The position numbers and the translations under genes are program-made. Of a DNA stretch of 29,745 bases, positions 7,373 through 14,055 are shown piece after piece; the first letter of the stretch is position 1; each line of letters opens with the position of its first letter. The notes beneath the pieces are model-generated. The model was not told the DNA's origin. It did no database searches and was given only the letters and a program-made list of their open reading frames with translations. The stretch covers positions 1 through 29,745 of the forward strand of contig CAZIDN010000044.1 of the NCBI GenBank assembly GCA_964537875.1. Reading direction: 5' to 3'. The stretch comes from JAPKZH01 sp964537875 (GTDB lineage: Bacteria > Acidobacteriota > Aminicenantia > Aminicenantales > UBA4085).

Positions 7373-8922
7373 AGCGACCTCCTCTGGATCCATATGGAGA
7401 TCCCGAAGACAAGGACGATGAGGGGAAGAATGATGACCGCCACCCAAAAGATGAGCTTGCCTTGCGACGGCGTGAGCTGGATTCCCCGGGGGTTGGATGT
7501 CTTGGGCATGATCGAGATCAGGTCGGACTCCTCCGTCAGCCAGTTGGCCGTGTTGAGGAAGAAATTGGCGTTTCCGGCCAAGTTGGAGTAGCGGTTGGAG
7601 GCAAAGTCGGAATCGCCGAAAACGGCGACACGGCCCTCTTTCTGGGGGGGTGGGCCCGTCTCTGTTTCGGCTTTGATCGTGGCCACGGCGGCCAGGGATA
7701 TCGGGCCGGCCTTATCCTTGTTCTTGTCGAAGGAGATCTCTTTGAGCGTCATTTTCTCTTTGAGCTTGAAATCCCTCTTCGACCAAGAATTGCCGCTGGT
7801 TTTGCCGAGGACTTGAGATGTGGAAACGCCTTCAGGCTTGGGGTCGATCGTTTCGACCAACCGAGCGAACGGGAAGAACGTGGCATAGCGGAAGTTTTTG
7901 GTGATATCATGGGATTCATACTCGGCGATGGTGGGAATGAAATAATCGCCGCCGATGAGGCGTGACATGGAATCGACGATGATGTCATTCTCGAGCCGGA
8001 AACCGAACTTGGCCAAATAGGGGATGAGGCCGGCGGCGGTCTGGGGATCGACCATGAAGAAGACGCGGCCGCCCTCTTCGATATACTTCTTGATGGTGTC
8101 CAGCTCATTGGGGAGCAGGTCCTTTTGGGGGCCGGGGATGACGACGAGCGCGCAGTCTTTGGGGAATGTATCGGCCAGCGCCAAAGGCAGCTTCTTGACG
8201 TCATAGGCCAGTTTGCCGAGCTCGTCTTTGACCAAGGAGTATCCGTTCTCATCCGTCACTTCGATGCTGTGCTCGCCGTGCCCTTCCAGAAAATAGATCG
8301 CTTTCTTCTTTTCGCGGGTGACTTTGATGATGGCGTTTGTGACGTCCTCTTCGGTTGCGGCGGTAATCCGGTTCTCCTTATCCGCGCATTCAAAAATGCT
8401 CGTGCCGTCCGTGGTGATCTCATAGCGCTTGATCAAGCCGGGGTTTTTGTCGGGGTCGATAAACTCGTACTTGATCTTCGGAGATTGATAGGCGTAGATC
8501 TTGAGCAGGTCCTCCATCCGGGAGCGGCTCATGTTGCCGTCCCGGAAGAAGCACTTGATGTTGATGTCGTTCTTAAGGTTCTTGACGACATTGATCGATT
8601 GGCCGGAAAGGCTGTGCAGCTTGGCTTCGGTGAAGTCGAAGCGCTTATGATGCCGGGAAAAGAAGACGTTGACGACGACCAGGATGGCCAGGACGAGGAC
8701 GGCGACGAGAAGCGCGTTGCTCGAGTAAATGAACGATCGGCGCTTGAGCCCCTGCTTGAGCTGGGAGATGTTGAGCCCGATGTAGACTCCGATGGCGACG
8801 ATCCCCAGAGCGGCCAGGACGATCGCCACGATTTTCTTGTCGGGCCAAACCCTGAGGGCTACCACGGCCAGGAAGAGAAGGGCCAGACCGATGTAATTGA
8901 GGTTTTTCTTAATCTGGTCCAT
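7369..8922 (-). CDS. GldG-like ABC transporter auxiliary membrane protein
   Basis: A 517-residue protein of the GldG/ABC-2 auxiliary family. Two close membrane segments (about 10-55) and a third (about 69-90) lead into a large extracytoplasmic region. That region has the family pattern KLHSLSGQSINVVKNL, then FIDPDKNP, the motif AIYFLEGHGEHS, and VVIPGPQKDLLPNELDTIKKYIEEGGR, which resembles an IFT52/GldG-type Rossmann-like domain. A C-terminal membrane helix (about 491-510) closes the protein. In Bacteroidetes, GldA-GldF-GldG are needed for gliding, but similar cassettes occur in non-gliding phyla, so motility should not be assumed. The start ATG 8922 has an ideal Shine-Dalgarno (GGAGGT) overlapping the end of the upstream permease gene. 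Confidence 0.82.
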   Translation of the reverse strand: MDQIKKNLNYIGLALLFLAVVALRVWPDKKIVAIVLAALGIVAIGVYIGLNISQLKQGLKRRSFIYSSNALLVAVLVLAILVVVNVFFSRHHKRFDFTEAKLHSLSGQSINVVKNLKNDINIKCFFRDGNMSRSRMEDLLKIYAYQSPKIKYEFIDPDKNPGLIKRYEITTDGTSIFECADKENRITAATEEDVTNAIIKVTREKKKAIYFLEGHGEHSIEVTDENGYSLVKDELGKLAYDVKKLPLALADTFPKDCALVVIPGPQKDLLPNELDTIKKYIEEGGRVFFMVDPQTAAGLIPYLAKFGFRLENDIIVDSMSRLIGGDYFIPTIAEYESHDITKNFRYATFFPFARLVETIDPKPEGVSTSQVLGKTSGNSWSKRDFKLKEKMTLKEISFDKNKDKAGPISLAAVATIKAETETGPPPQKEGRVAVFGDSDFASNRYSNLAGNANFFLNTANWLTEESDLISIMPKTSNPRGIQLTPSQGKLIFWVAVIILPLIVLVFGISIWIQRRSL

Positions 8923-8925
8923 GGC

Positions 8926-9693
8926 TTACCTCCACCGCTTGGACTGGATGACAGAATGGGTCAGGAAAAGCCCGAAGAAGGAGAAGCTTGCGTAATAAAC
9001 GAGGTCGGTCGTGTCGAGGATGCCCTGGGTCATGTTGTCGAAGTGCTGGAAGAACGAAACATAGTTGAGAACGTCTTTCATGAAGCCCGCGGCCGAATAG
9101 GAGGCCCAGTTGATGATCCAGAACAGGAGCAGAGCTCCGAAGGTCAGGATGGCCGAGACGATCTGGTTTTCCGTGAGCGAGGAAAAAAAGATGCCGATGG
9201 CGATGAACGCCGCGCCCATGAGGAACAGCCCGAGGTAGCCGTTGAGAATGGGAATGACCTCGGGATTGCCGTAGAGGAAGGTGAAGAGAGAGAGAACGCC
9301 GGTCAGAGCGAGCATGGCCAGGAGGACGATGAGCGAAGCCAGGAATTTTCCCAGGATGATCTGGGTCACCGAGAGCGGCGACGTGTAGAGAAGCTCTTCG
9401 GTCCCGATTTTTTTCTCTTCGGAGAAGAGGCGCATTGTCAGGAGCGGCACCATCAGGAGGAGGAAGATGCTGATGTTATGGAACAGGGGGTTATAAACCA
9501 TCTGGTTGATGTTGAGCTGCTGGGAGTAATACTGGTTCTGGGCCATCTGCATCGACTGGTTGTTGAACCAGGAGATCATGCTGTAGAAGACAAAGCCCAC
9601 CAGTAGCAGGAAAACCGTGATGACGACATAGGCGATGGGCGAAGTGAAGTACGCCCGCAGTTCCTTTTTGGTGACAACCCAGATGTTGTTCAT
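8926..9693 (-). CDS. ABC-2 type permease (GldF-like)
   Basis: A 255-residue inner membrane permease with about six hydrophobic segments. It starts NNIWVVTKKELRAYFTSP, the classic amphipathic lead of ABC-2 permeases, and has a glutamine/asparagine-rich loop (about 44-65) after the first helix. The phrase MRLFSEEKKIGTEELLYTSP is the cytoplasmic coupling motif of this family. The gene overlaps the ATPase gene by 4 bases (ATGA) and is followed after 3 bases by the GldG-like gene, so the three are almost certainly one transporter. The exported or extracted substrate is unknown. Confidence 0.87.
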   Translation of the reverse strand: MNNIWVVTKKELRAYFTSPIAYVVITVFLLLVGFVFYSMISWFNNQSMQMAQNQYYSQQLNINQMVYNPLFHNISIFLLLMVPLLTMRLFSEEKKIGTEELLYTSPLSVTQIILGKFLASLIVLLAMLALTGVLSLFTFLYGNPEVIPILNGYLGLFLMGAAFIAIGIFFSSLTENQIVSAILTFGALLLFWIINWASYSAAGFMKDVLNYVSFFQHFDNMTQGILDTTDLVYYASFSFFGLFLTHSVIQSKRWR

Positions 9694-10616
9694 TGTTCCA
9701 CATCTCCCGAAACGATTTTGAGATAGAGATCTTCGATGCTCATGGCTATGGGCCGCATCTCGAGAAGCCCGAACTGTCTTTCGAGGATGAGCTTGGCGAT
9801 GTCATCCCGAGGATCCTGGCCCGGCTTCCACTCGATTTTGAGCTCGTTGTCCTCGCGATTGACTTTTTCGACGCCGGGAATCGTCCTCAACAAGACCGCC
9901 GCGTCCTGGATGCCCCTGCGGACCCTGACCACGGCGCCTTCTTTTGTCCGGAACGATGCGGTCAGCTCCTCGAGCGAGCCGGAGGCCATCAGCTTTCCCT
10001 CTTTGATGATGACGACTCCGTCGCAGGTCTGGGTGACTTCGGCCAGGATGTGGGTGGACAGGATGATCGTATGTTCGCCCTTGAGGGACTTGATTAGCTG
10101 GCGGATCTCGATGATCTGAGCCGGGTCGAGGCCGATCGTCGGCTCGTCCAGGATGAGGACCTGGGGATCATGGACGATGGACTGGGCGACGCCGACTCTC
10201 TGTTTGAAGCCGCGGGAGATATTCCTGATCAAGCGGCCTTTGACCTGGTCCAGCCCGCTGACCTTGATCGCTTTGCCGACCGCTTCTTTTTTCTTGGCGG
10301 AGGGGATTTTTTTGATCGAGGCGACAAAGTTGAGGTATTCCGTGACGGTCATGTCCGGGTAGAGCGGCAGGACCTCCGGAAGATAGCCCAGGATCTGCTT
10401 GACTTCGTTGGGCTGTTCGAAAACATCGAATTTTCCGACCGACGCTTTTCCATCCGTCGCCGGAAGATAGCCGGCCAGGATGCGCATGGTCGTTGTTTTG
10501 CCGGCCGCGTTGGGACCCAGGAAACCCCAGATCTTGCCCTTTTCGACCTTGAAGCTCAGGTCGCTGACGGCCAGCAGGTCACCGTACTTTTTCGTGAGAT
10601 GTTCAACGGCGATCAT
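9690..10616 (-). CDS. ABC transporter ATP-binding protein (GldA-like)
   Basis: A 308-residue ATPase that powers the adjacent ABC-2 permease. Motifs in order: Walker A GPNAAGKT (34-41), in which the usual GPNGAGKT has Ala at the fourth place; a Q-loop in LGYLPEVLPLYPDMTV; signature ISRGFKQRVG (133-142); Walker B VLILDEPTIGLD (153-164); and an H-loop in LSTHI. The extra C-terminal domain (about 220-308) is typical of the multidrug/Gld branch. The start ATG 10616 follows a strong AAAGGAGG. It is the first gene of the operon, with a predicted promoter about 150 bases upstream. An Ala at that Walker A position is compatible with ATP hydrolysis. Confidence 0.9.
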   Translation of the reverse strand: MIAVEHLTKKYGDLLAVSDLSFKVEKGKIWGFLGPNAAGKTTTMRILAGYLPATDGKASVGKFDVFEQPNEVKQILGYLPEVLPLYPDMTVTEYLNFVASIKKIPSAKKKEAVGKAIKVSGLDQVKGRLIRNISRGFKQRVGVAQSIVHDPQVLILDEPTIGLDPAQIIEIRQLIKSLKGEHTIILSTHILAEVTQTCDGVVIIKEGKLMASGSLEELTASFRTKEGAVVRVRRGIQDAAVLLRTIPGVEKVNREDNELKIEWKPGQDPRDDIAKLILERQFGLLEMRPIAMSIEDLYLKIVSGDVEQ

Positions 10617-10649
10617 TCACAAGCCTCCTTTCTCTGGATTCGGGGACAC

Positions 10650-10666
10650 ATTCCGAATTTTCGGAT
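10650..10666. promoter_or_regulatory. Imperfect palindrome in the Gld operon leader
   Basis: ATTCCGAATTTTCGGAT has 7-base arms (CCGAA and TTCGG at its heart). GATTCGG or its complement recurs nearby at about 10637-10643 and 10694-10700. All lie in the 5' leader of the GldA-like gene, between the predicted promoter and the Shine-Dalgarno. They could bind a regulator or form RNA structure; no known family is recognised. Confidence 0.3.
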
Positions 10667-10770
10667 TCGACGTATTTGTCAGAATCGTTATGTCCGAATC
10701 TTTAAAATAAAACCTTCGAGATCATCGTCTGGTTTCACGGCCGATCCCGAGCGGAACCGCCGTTCAAGCT

Positions 10771-10802
10771 ATTTATTATAATAAATTTGATCTTGAAGGC
10801 AA
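10771..10802 (-). promoter_or_regulatory. Promoter of the Gld operon, with a palindromic -10 region
   Basis: On the minus strand TTGCCT (10802-10797), a 16-base spacer and TATAAT (10780-10775) form a good sigma70 promoter. The -10 lies inside ATTTATTATAATAAAT (10771-10786), a perfect 16-base palindrome that could be an operator. The leader would be about 150 bases long. The same arrangement, a palindrome over the -10, is seen at the flavodiiron promoter, although the two palindromes differ in sequence. Confidence 0.5.
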
Positions 10803-10828
10803 AGTCTTTGCGCGTTGGGTAAGAATTC

Positions 10829-10943
10829 CCGTTTGTATGATTTCAAAGAAGCGTTGGCATCGCCCCCGGCCCCCTGGGGAACCAGTCCCGTCGGTTCCCC
10901 AGGGGGCCGGGGGCGATGCCAACGCTTCTTTGAAATCACATAT
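10829..10943. repeat. Long palindromic element, copy 2 (perfect 46-bp arms)
   Basis: Bases 10838-10883 are exactly complementary to 10893-10938, separated by a 9-base loop (AGTCCCGTC). The element begins CCGTTTG and ends CACATAT, as does copy 1 at 3614-3762. It lies 13 bases beyond the argS stop on the minus strand and upstream of the Gld operon promoter. As RNA it would form an extremely stable hairpin, but no T-run follows on either side, so simple Rho-independent termination is not indicated. The perfect arms imply a recent origin or active arm-to-arm correction. Confidence 0.95.
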
Positions 10944-10955
10944 GCTTCCGCCGCT

Positions 10956-12914
10956 CTACATTCTCTCCGGCACGGGGACTCCCATGAGCTCGAGCGTCCG
11001 GGCGAGAACTTGCCTGGCCAAATAGATGGTCGCGATCCTCATGTTTTTGACCGCCTTGTTTTCTTCGGCAAGAATCGGATAGCGGTGGTAGTAGGCGTTC
11101 AATTTCTGGCAGAGGTTGAAGGCAAATTTGGCCAGGTGGGAGAACTCGAGAGATTGCACGGAGTGGAGGATTTCTTCTTCGAGCCGGGCGGCATAGAGGA
11201 GGAGATCCCAAAAAGAGGAAACCTCTTCCGGAGCCAGGCTTTCGATGGGGAATTCCGGCCAGGCCGCGGCCTCCGGCCCTTGCGAACTCAGGCGTTTTTC
11301 GATGTCCGTCAGGCTCACTCCTTCGCGGTCTTCCATCTTCCGGAAAATGCTGTTCAGCCGGACCGCCGTGTATTGGAGGTAAGGTCCGGTTTCTCCTTCG
11401 AAGCTGAGGGCGTCATCGAAATCAAAGATGATCAGCGAGTTTCTGGCGTATTTCAGCATGAAATAGCGAAGGGCTCCGCAGGCGATTTGGCCGGCCGTCC
11501 GCTTTTTCTGCTCCGGATGGAGGTCCGGGTTTCTCTTGTCGACTTCGGTCAAGGCCTTTTCCTCGAGCCTGTTGAGCAAGTCGTCGGCTTTGACCCCGAG
11601 CCCCTTTCGGCCCGATACCTCGAGGAATGCCTTCCCGGCTTCTTCCCGGCTGACTTTAATGTTCAATTCTTTAAGGCTCTGCGGTGAGAGGGCGACCATC
11701 TCGTAGGAAAAGTGATTGGATTTTTCAGCCTGGCGGAAGAAATGGAGAGCCCTCAGGCCCTGGACGACCACTTTTTGGAGATAGGACTGTCGTGTATCGA
11801 TGACGTTGTAGACTTTGCTTCCCCCGCCAAAGGATGGGCCGCTTTCGTTCGGCGTCGCCGTGCTGATCCAGAGGGTGTGGCCGTCGTCTTTGAGGAACAG
11901 CTCGTAATAGAAATCTTTTTCCAGCAGGCCGAACTTCCAGATCTGGTAGGCGATGTCTTTTCCGACATAGGTCACGGTCCCATCCGAGCGGACAATGATC
12001 TTTTCTTTTTCGGCCTCATCCTCGAGTTTCATGACCCAGCAGCCCTTGTTGTCGCCCTCGGACACGTAATAGATCCCCTGCTTGTCTTTGAGAAGCGCGA
12101 ACGCCCGCTCCCAGAATTTCAGGCCGAGGATCGAACTTTCGCAGGGAAGGACATCATAGGTCACGCCGATCCTTTTCATCGTTGCCAAATGGGCCCTGAG
12201 GATTCGGCGGGAGACATCATGGGCCAGTCCGGATTCAGGATTTTGGCCGTGCTCGATTCTTTTTAGGATTTCGGTCTTACGAGCTTGTGTCTCGGGATGA
12301 CCGTCCAGATAAGCGACGGTCCGCGCATAAAGGTCCCAGCAGTAATAATCGAATTTCTCGATGGTTTCCAAATCGGCCGGCGATTTTTTCTCCAACTCCA
12401 GGAGCCCGAAGACGACATCAACGACCTGGACGCCGGTGTCGTCGATATAATTCTGGACCTCGACCGTCTCGCCTTTATCTCTCAGGCACCGGACCAATGT
12501 GTCGCCCAGGCAGGCATTCCGGAGATGGCCGATGTGGGCGGCTTTGTTGGGATTGATGTTGGTGTGCTCGACGATGATCTTCGTCTCTTCCGGCCGGAGC
12601 GAAGATGTCCGGATGGATTGCAGCTTGTCTCTAAAGAAATTTTTTTTCTCAAGGAAGAAATTGACATAGCCGGCGCCCGCCACCTCCATCTTTTCGACGC
12701 CGGGAAGACCCTCGAGGAGGGCGAGCATCTCCTGGGCGATCTGCCGAGGATTGGCCTTGAGCTTTTTGGCCAGCGGGAGGGGGAGCGAAAGCGCCAAGTC
12801 TCCCATCTTTAGCTGGGGCGGGTAGAGGAAATCGATATCGGATAGCGAGAGCGGATAGCGGCTCTTCAGCCTTTCGAAAATGTCGGCTTTCAGTTGAGCT
12901 TTAATTTTTAACAT
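10956..12914 (-). CDS. argS: Arginyl-tRNA synthetase
   Basis: A 652-residue class I aminoacyl-tRNA synthetase that charges tRNA-Arg. The N-terminal Add1 tRNA-elbow domain (about 1-100) ends in AGAGYVNFFL. The HIGH signature is intact (HIGH at 127-130, after EHTNINPNKAA). Instead of canonical KMSKS it has the SGRKGLGVKADDLL element seen in many ArgRS. The DALR anticodon-binding domain forms the C-terminus (LQYTAVRLNSIFRK to MGVPVPERM). The frame is open to 12962, but ATG 12914 is preferred: the family N-terminus starts there and the TATAAT box at 12932-12927 would otherwise be inside the gene. It seems monocistronic. Palindromic element 2 lies just past its stop. Confidence 0.95.
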   Translation of the reverse strand: MLKIKAQLKADIFERLKSRYPLSLSDIDFLYPPQLKMGDLALSLPLPLAKKLKANPRQIAQEMLALLEGLPGVEKMEVAGAGYVNFFLEKKNFFRDKLQSIRTSSLRPEETKIIVEHTNINPNKAAHIGHLRNACLGDTLVRCLRDKGETVEVQNYIDDTGVQVVDVVFGLLELEKKSPADLETIEKFDYYCWDLYARTVAYLDGHPETQARKTEILKRIEHGQNPESGLAHDVSRRILRAHLATMKRIGVTYDVLPCESSILGLKFWERAFALLKDKQGIYYVSEGDNKGCWVMKLEDEAEKEKIIVRSDGTVTYVGKDIAYQIWKFGLLEKDFYYELFLKDDGHTLWISTATPNESGPSFGGGSKVYNVIDTRQSYLQKVVVQGLRALHFFRQAEKSNHFSYEMVALSPQSLKELNIKVSREEAGKAFLEVSGRKGLGVKADDLLNRLEEKALTEVDKRNPDLHPEQKKRTAGQIACGALRYFMLKYARNSLIIFDFDDALSFEGETGPYLQYTAVRLNSIFRKMEDREGVSLTDIEKRLSSQGPEAAAWPEFPIESLAPEEVSSFWDLLLYAARLEEEILHSVQSLEFSHLAKFAFNLCQKLNAYYHRYPILAEENKAVKNMRIATIYLARQVLARTLELMGVPVPERM

Positions 12915-12926
12915 CGATAGCTCTTT

Positions 12927-12955
12927 ATTATACTCGAAACAACTTTTAAGAAACA
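12927..12955 (-). promoter_or_regulatory. Candidate argS promoter with a very short leader
   Basis: On the minus strand TATAAT occupies 12932-12927, 12 bases before the argS ATG. The region 17 bases further upstream reads TGTTTC (12955-12950), a weak -35. The transcript would start about 5 bases before the ATG, leaving the AAAGAG stretch mostly untranscribed. Confidence 0.4.
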
Positions 12956-13211
12956 CGTCCATTTATCAACAGAAGAAACTGAGTTTTGCTCATAAAAATA
13001 GGCTTTCTCGAGATAAGGAAGAAACTAATATCAACGTAATAATTAAAATGACATCCCCGTTCGGGCGGCTATGCGCCGCCCATACTTTGTCGCTTTATTT
13101 AGTGCGTTTGTATTAGATATGTTTTCTTTATCCCGTAATCTCCTTGATAAAAAATAAAAGACGCTTTAAGACATCGATTTAGGACATGATGAAACAAACC
13201 TACGGGACGTT
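12956..13211. other. AT-rich gene-free gap with a GC-rich hairpin
   Basis: About 256 bases upstream of argS, clearly richer in A and T than the rest of the window, lie between argS and the methyltransferase stop. The one striking structure is GGGCGGC, a 5-base loop and GCCGCCC at about 13064-13082. Only ORFs of under 20 codons are present. It separates two minus-strand transcription units. Confidence 0.5.
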
Positions 13212-13958
13212 TTAGGGGCGCTTCCTGGCTAGGCAGACGATGGAGCTGCCCAACGGAAGATTGACATGCCTGGACAAAAAAGCTTCGAGTTGGAGGACGG
13301 CATAAAGAACAGCGTTCAGTCGCGGGTTGACGGCTTTTAGGTCCGATCGGAAATCTCGTTTTTTAGGCGTTTGAAGGTTTTCCAAAAGCCGGATGATAAA
13401 AATGGCGGGCAGGAGGATAAAATTGAAATAGCTCCCGCGGACCAGCGTAAATCCGGCCGCTTCAAGACGCCTCTTCAAAGTCTTCTTTCTGTAGCGCTCC
13501 CTGACATGATAGGCCGCATCATGGGGGCCGCCGAGGATTTCCAGGGCGTTATCGGCCAAAAGAAAGGTGCCTCCGCTTTTGAGCAGCCGGCCGATTTCCT
13601 TCAAGACATCAATGTCGTTTTGAATGCTTTCGTGGGAGATCACATCGAGAAGGGAAACGAAATCGAAGCTTTCATTTTTATAGGGCAGTCTCCGGACATC
13701 GGCCCTGGCCAGTTTTTTGAGGCCCCTGAGGCGGCAGAAGTATAGGGCGTCTTCGGAGTAATCGCATCCGAAGGCCGTCCCGAAGGCTTCGAAGAATTTG
13801 AGGTTATAGCCGGCGCCGCAGCCCGCATCAAGCAGCCGGAGCTTTTGATCTTGGTTGAGCCGCGATAAGAGGATGTTCCGGAGGATTTTACGACGACCGC
13901 GGAACCACCAAAAATTTTCCTCGAGCTCGAAGTGTTTTCTGTATTCGATTTTTTCCAT
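13212..13958 (-). CDS. SAM-dependent methyltransferase (class I)
   Basis: A 248-residue Rossmann-fold methyltransferase. Motif I is LLDAGCGAGYNL (about 42-53), followed by an acidic motif II region (FGCDYSEDAL), the motif ARADVRRLPYKNESFDFVSLLDVISHE and LLKSGGTFLLAD before a C-terminal region rich in aromatic and hydrophobic residues (FNFILLPAIFIIRLLENL), which may contact the membrane. The N-terminal FWWFRGRRKIL phrase is typical of methyltransferases found in polysaccharide and glycolipid clusters. It is the last gene after glycosyltransferase, cupin and DegT genes, separated from DegT by a palindromic repeat. The acceptor is unknown; a sugar or lipid-linked glycan is inferred from context. 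Confidence 0.82.
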   Translation of the reverse strand: MEKIEYRKHFELEENFWWFRGRRKILRNILLSRLNQDQKLRLLDAGCGAGYNLKFFEAFGTAFGCDYSEDALYFCRLRGLKKLARADVRRLPYKNESFDFVSLLDVISHESIQNDIDVLKEIGRLLKSGGTFLLADNALEILGGPHDAAYHVRERYRKKTLKRRLEAAGFTLVRGSYFNFILLPAIFIIRLLENLQTPKKRDFRSDLKAVNPRLNAVLYAVLQLEAFLSRHVNLPLGSSIVCLARKRP

Positions 13959-13981
13959 TTTTGCTAATGAAATGAAGTCTG

Positions 13982-14055
13982 GTCATGGCGGGTCTCTCGG
14001 CGTGGCCATCTGCCAAATTGTGAGGTCGCCACGCCGCTACGCTCCTCGCGATGAC
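13982..14055. repeat. Dispersed palindromic repeat of the GTCAT-NGCG type
   Basis: A 74-base imperfect inverted repeat bounded by GTCATGGCG and CGCGATGAC, with an inner pair GGCGTGGC (about 14004-14011) and GCCACGCC (about 14028-14035). On the minus strand it starts GTCATCGCGAGGAGCGTAGC, which strongly resembles a repeat type I recall from several unrelated bacterial genomes (GTCATTGCGAGGAGC-like). Its minus strand overlaps the 3' end of the DegT gene and supplies its stop codon. Only one copy is in this window. Confidence 0.7.

Noticed and set aside
8125..9606. A 493-codon open frame on the + strand, antisense to the Gld genes
   Set aside because: Rich in Asp, Glu, Gly and His with no recognisable motif; it is the complement of well-supported transporter genes with clear Walker, membrane and Shine-Dalgarno evidence.
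10838..10938. Palindromic element 2 as a Rho-independent terminator of argS
   Set aside because: Stem length of 46 bp is far beyond a typical terminator, no U-run follows and a related copy shows family behaviour; termination may still be a side effect.
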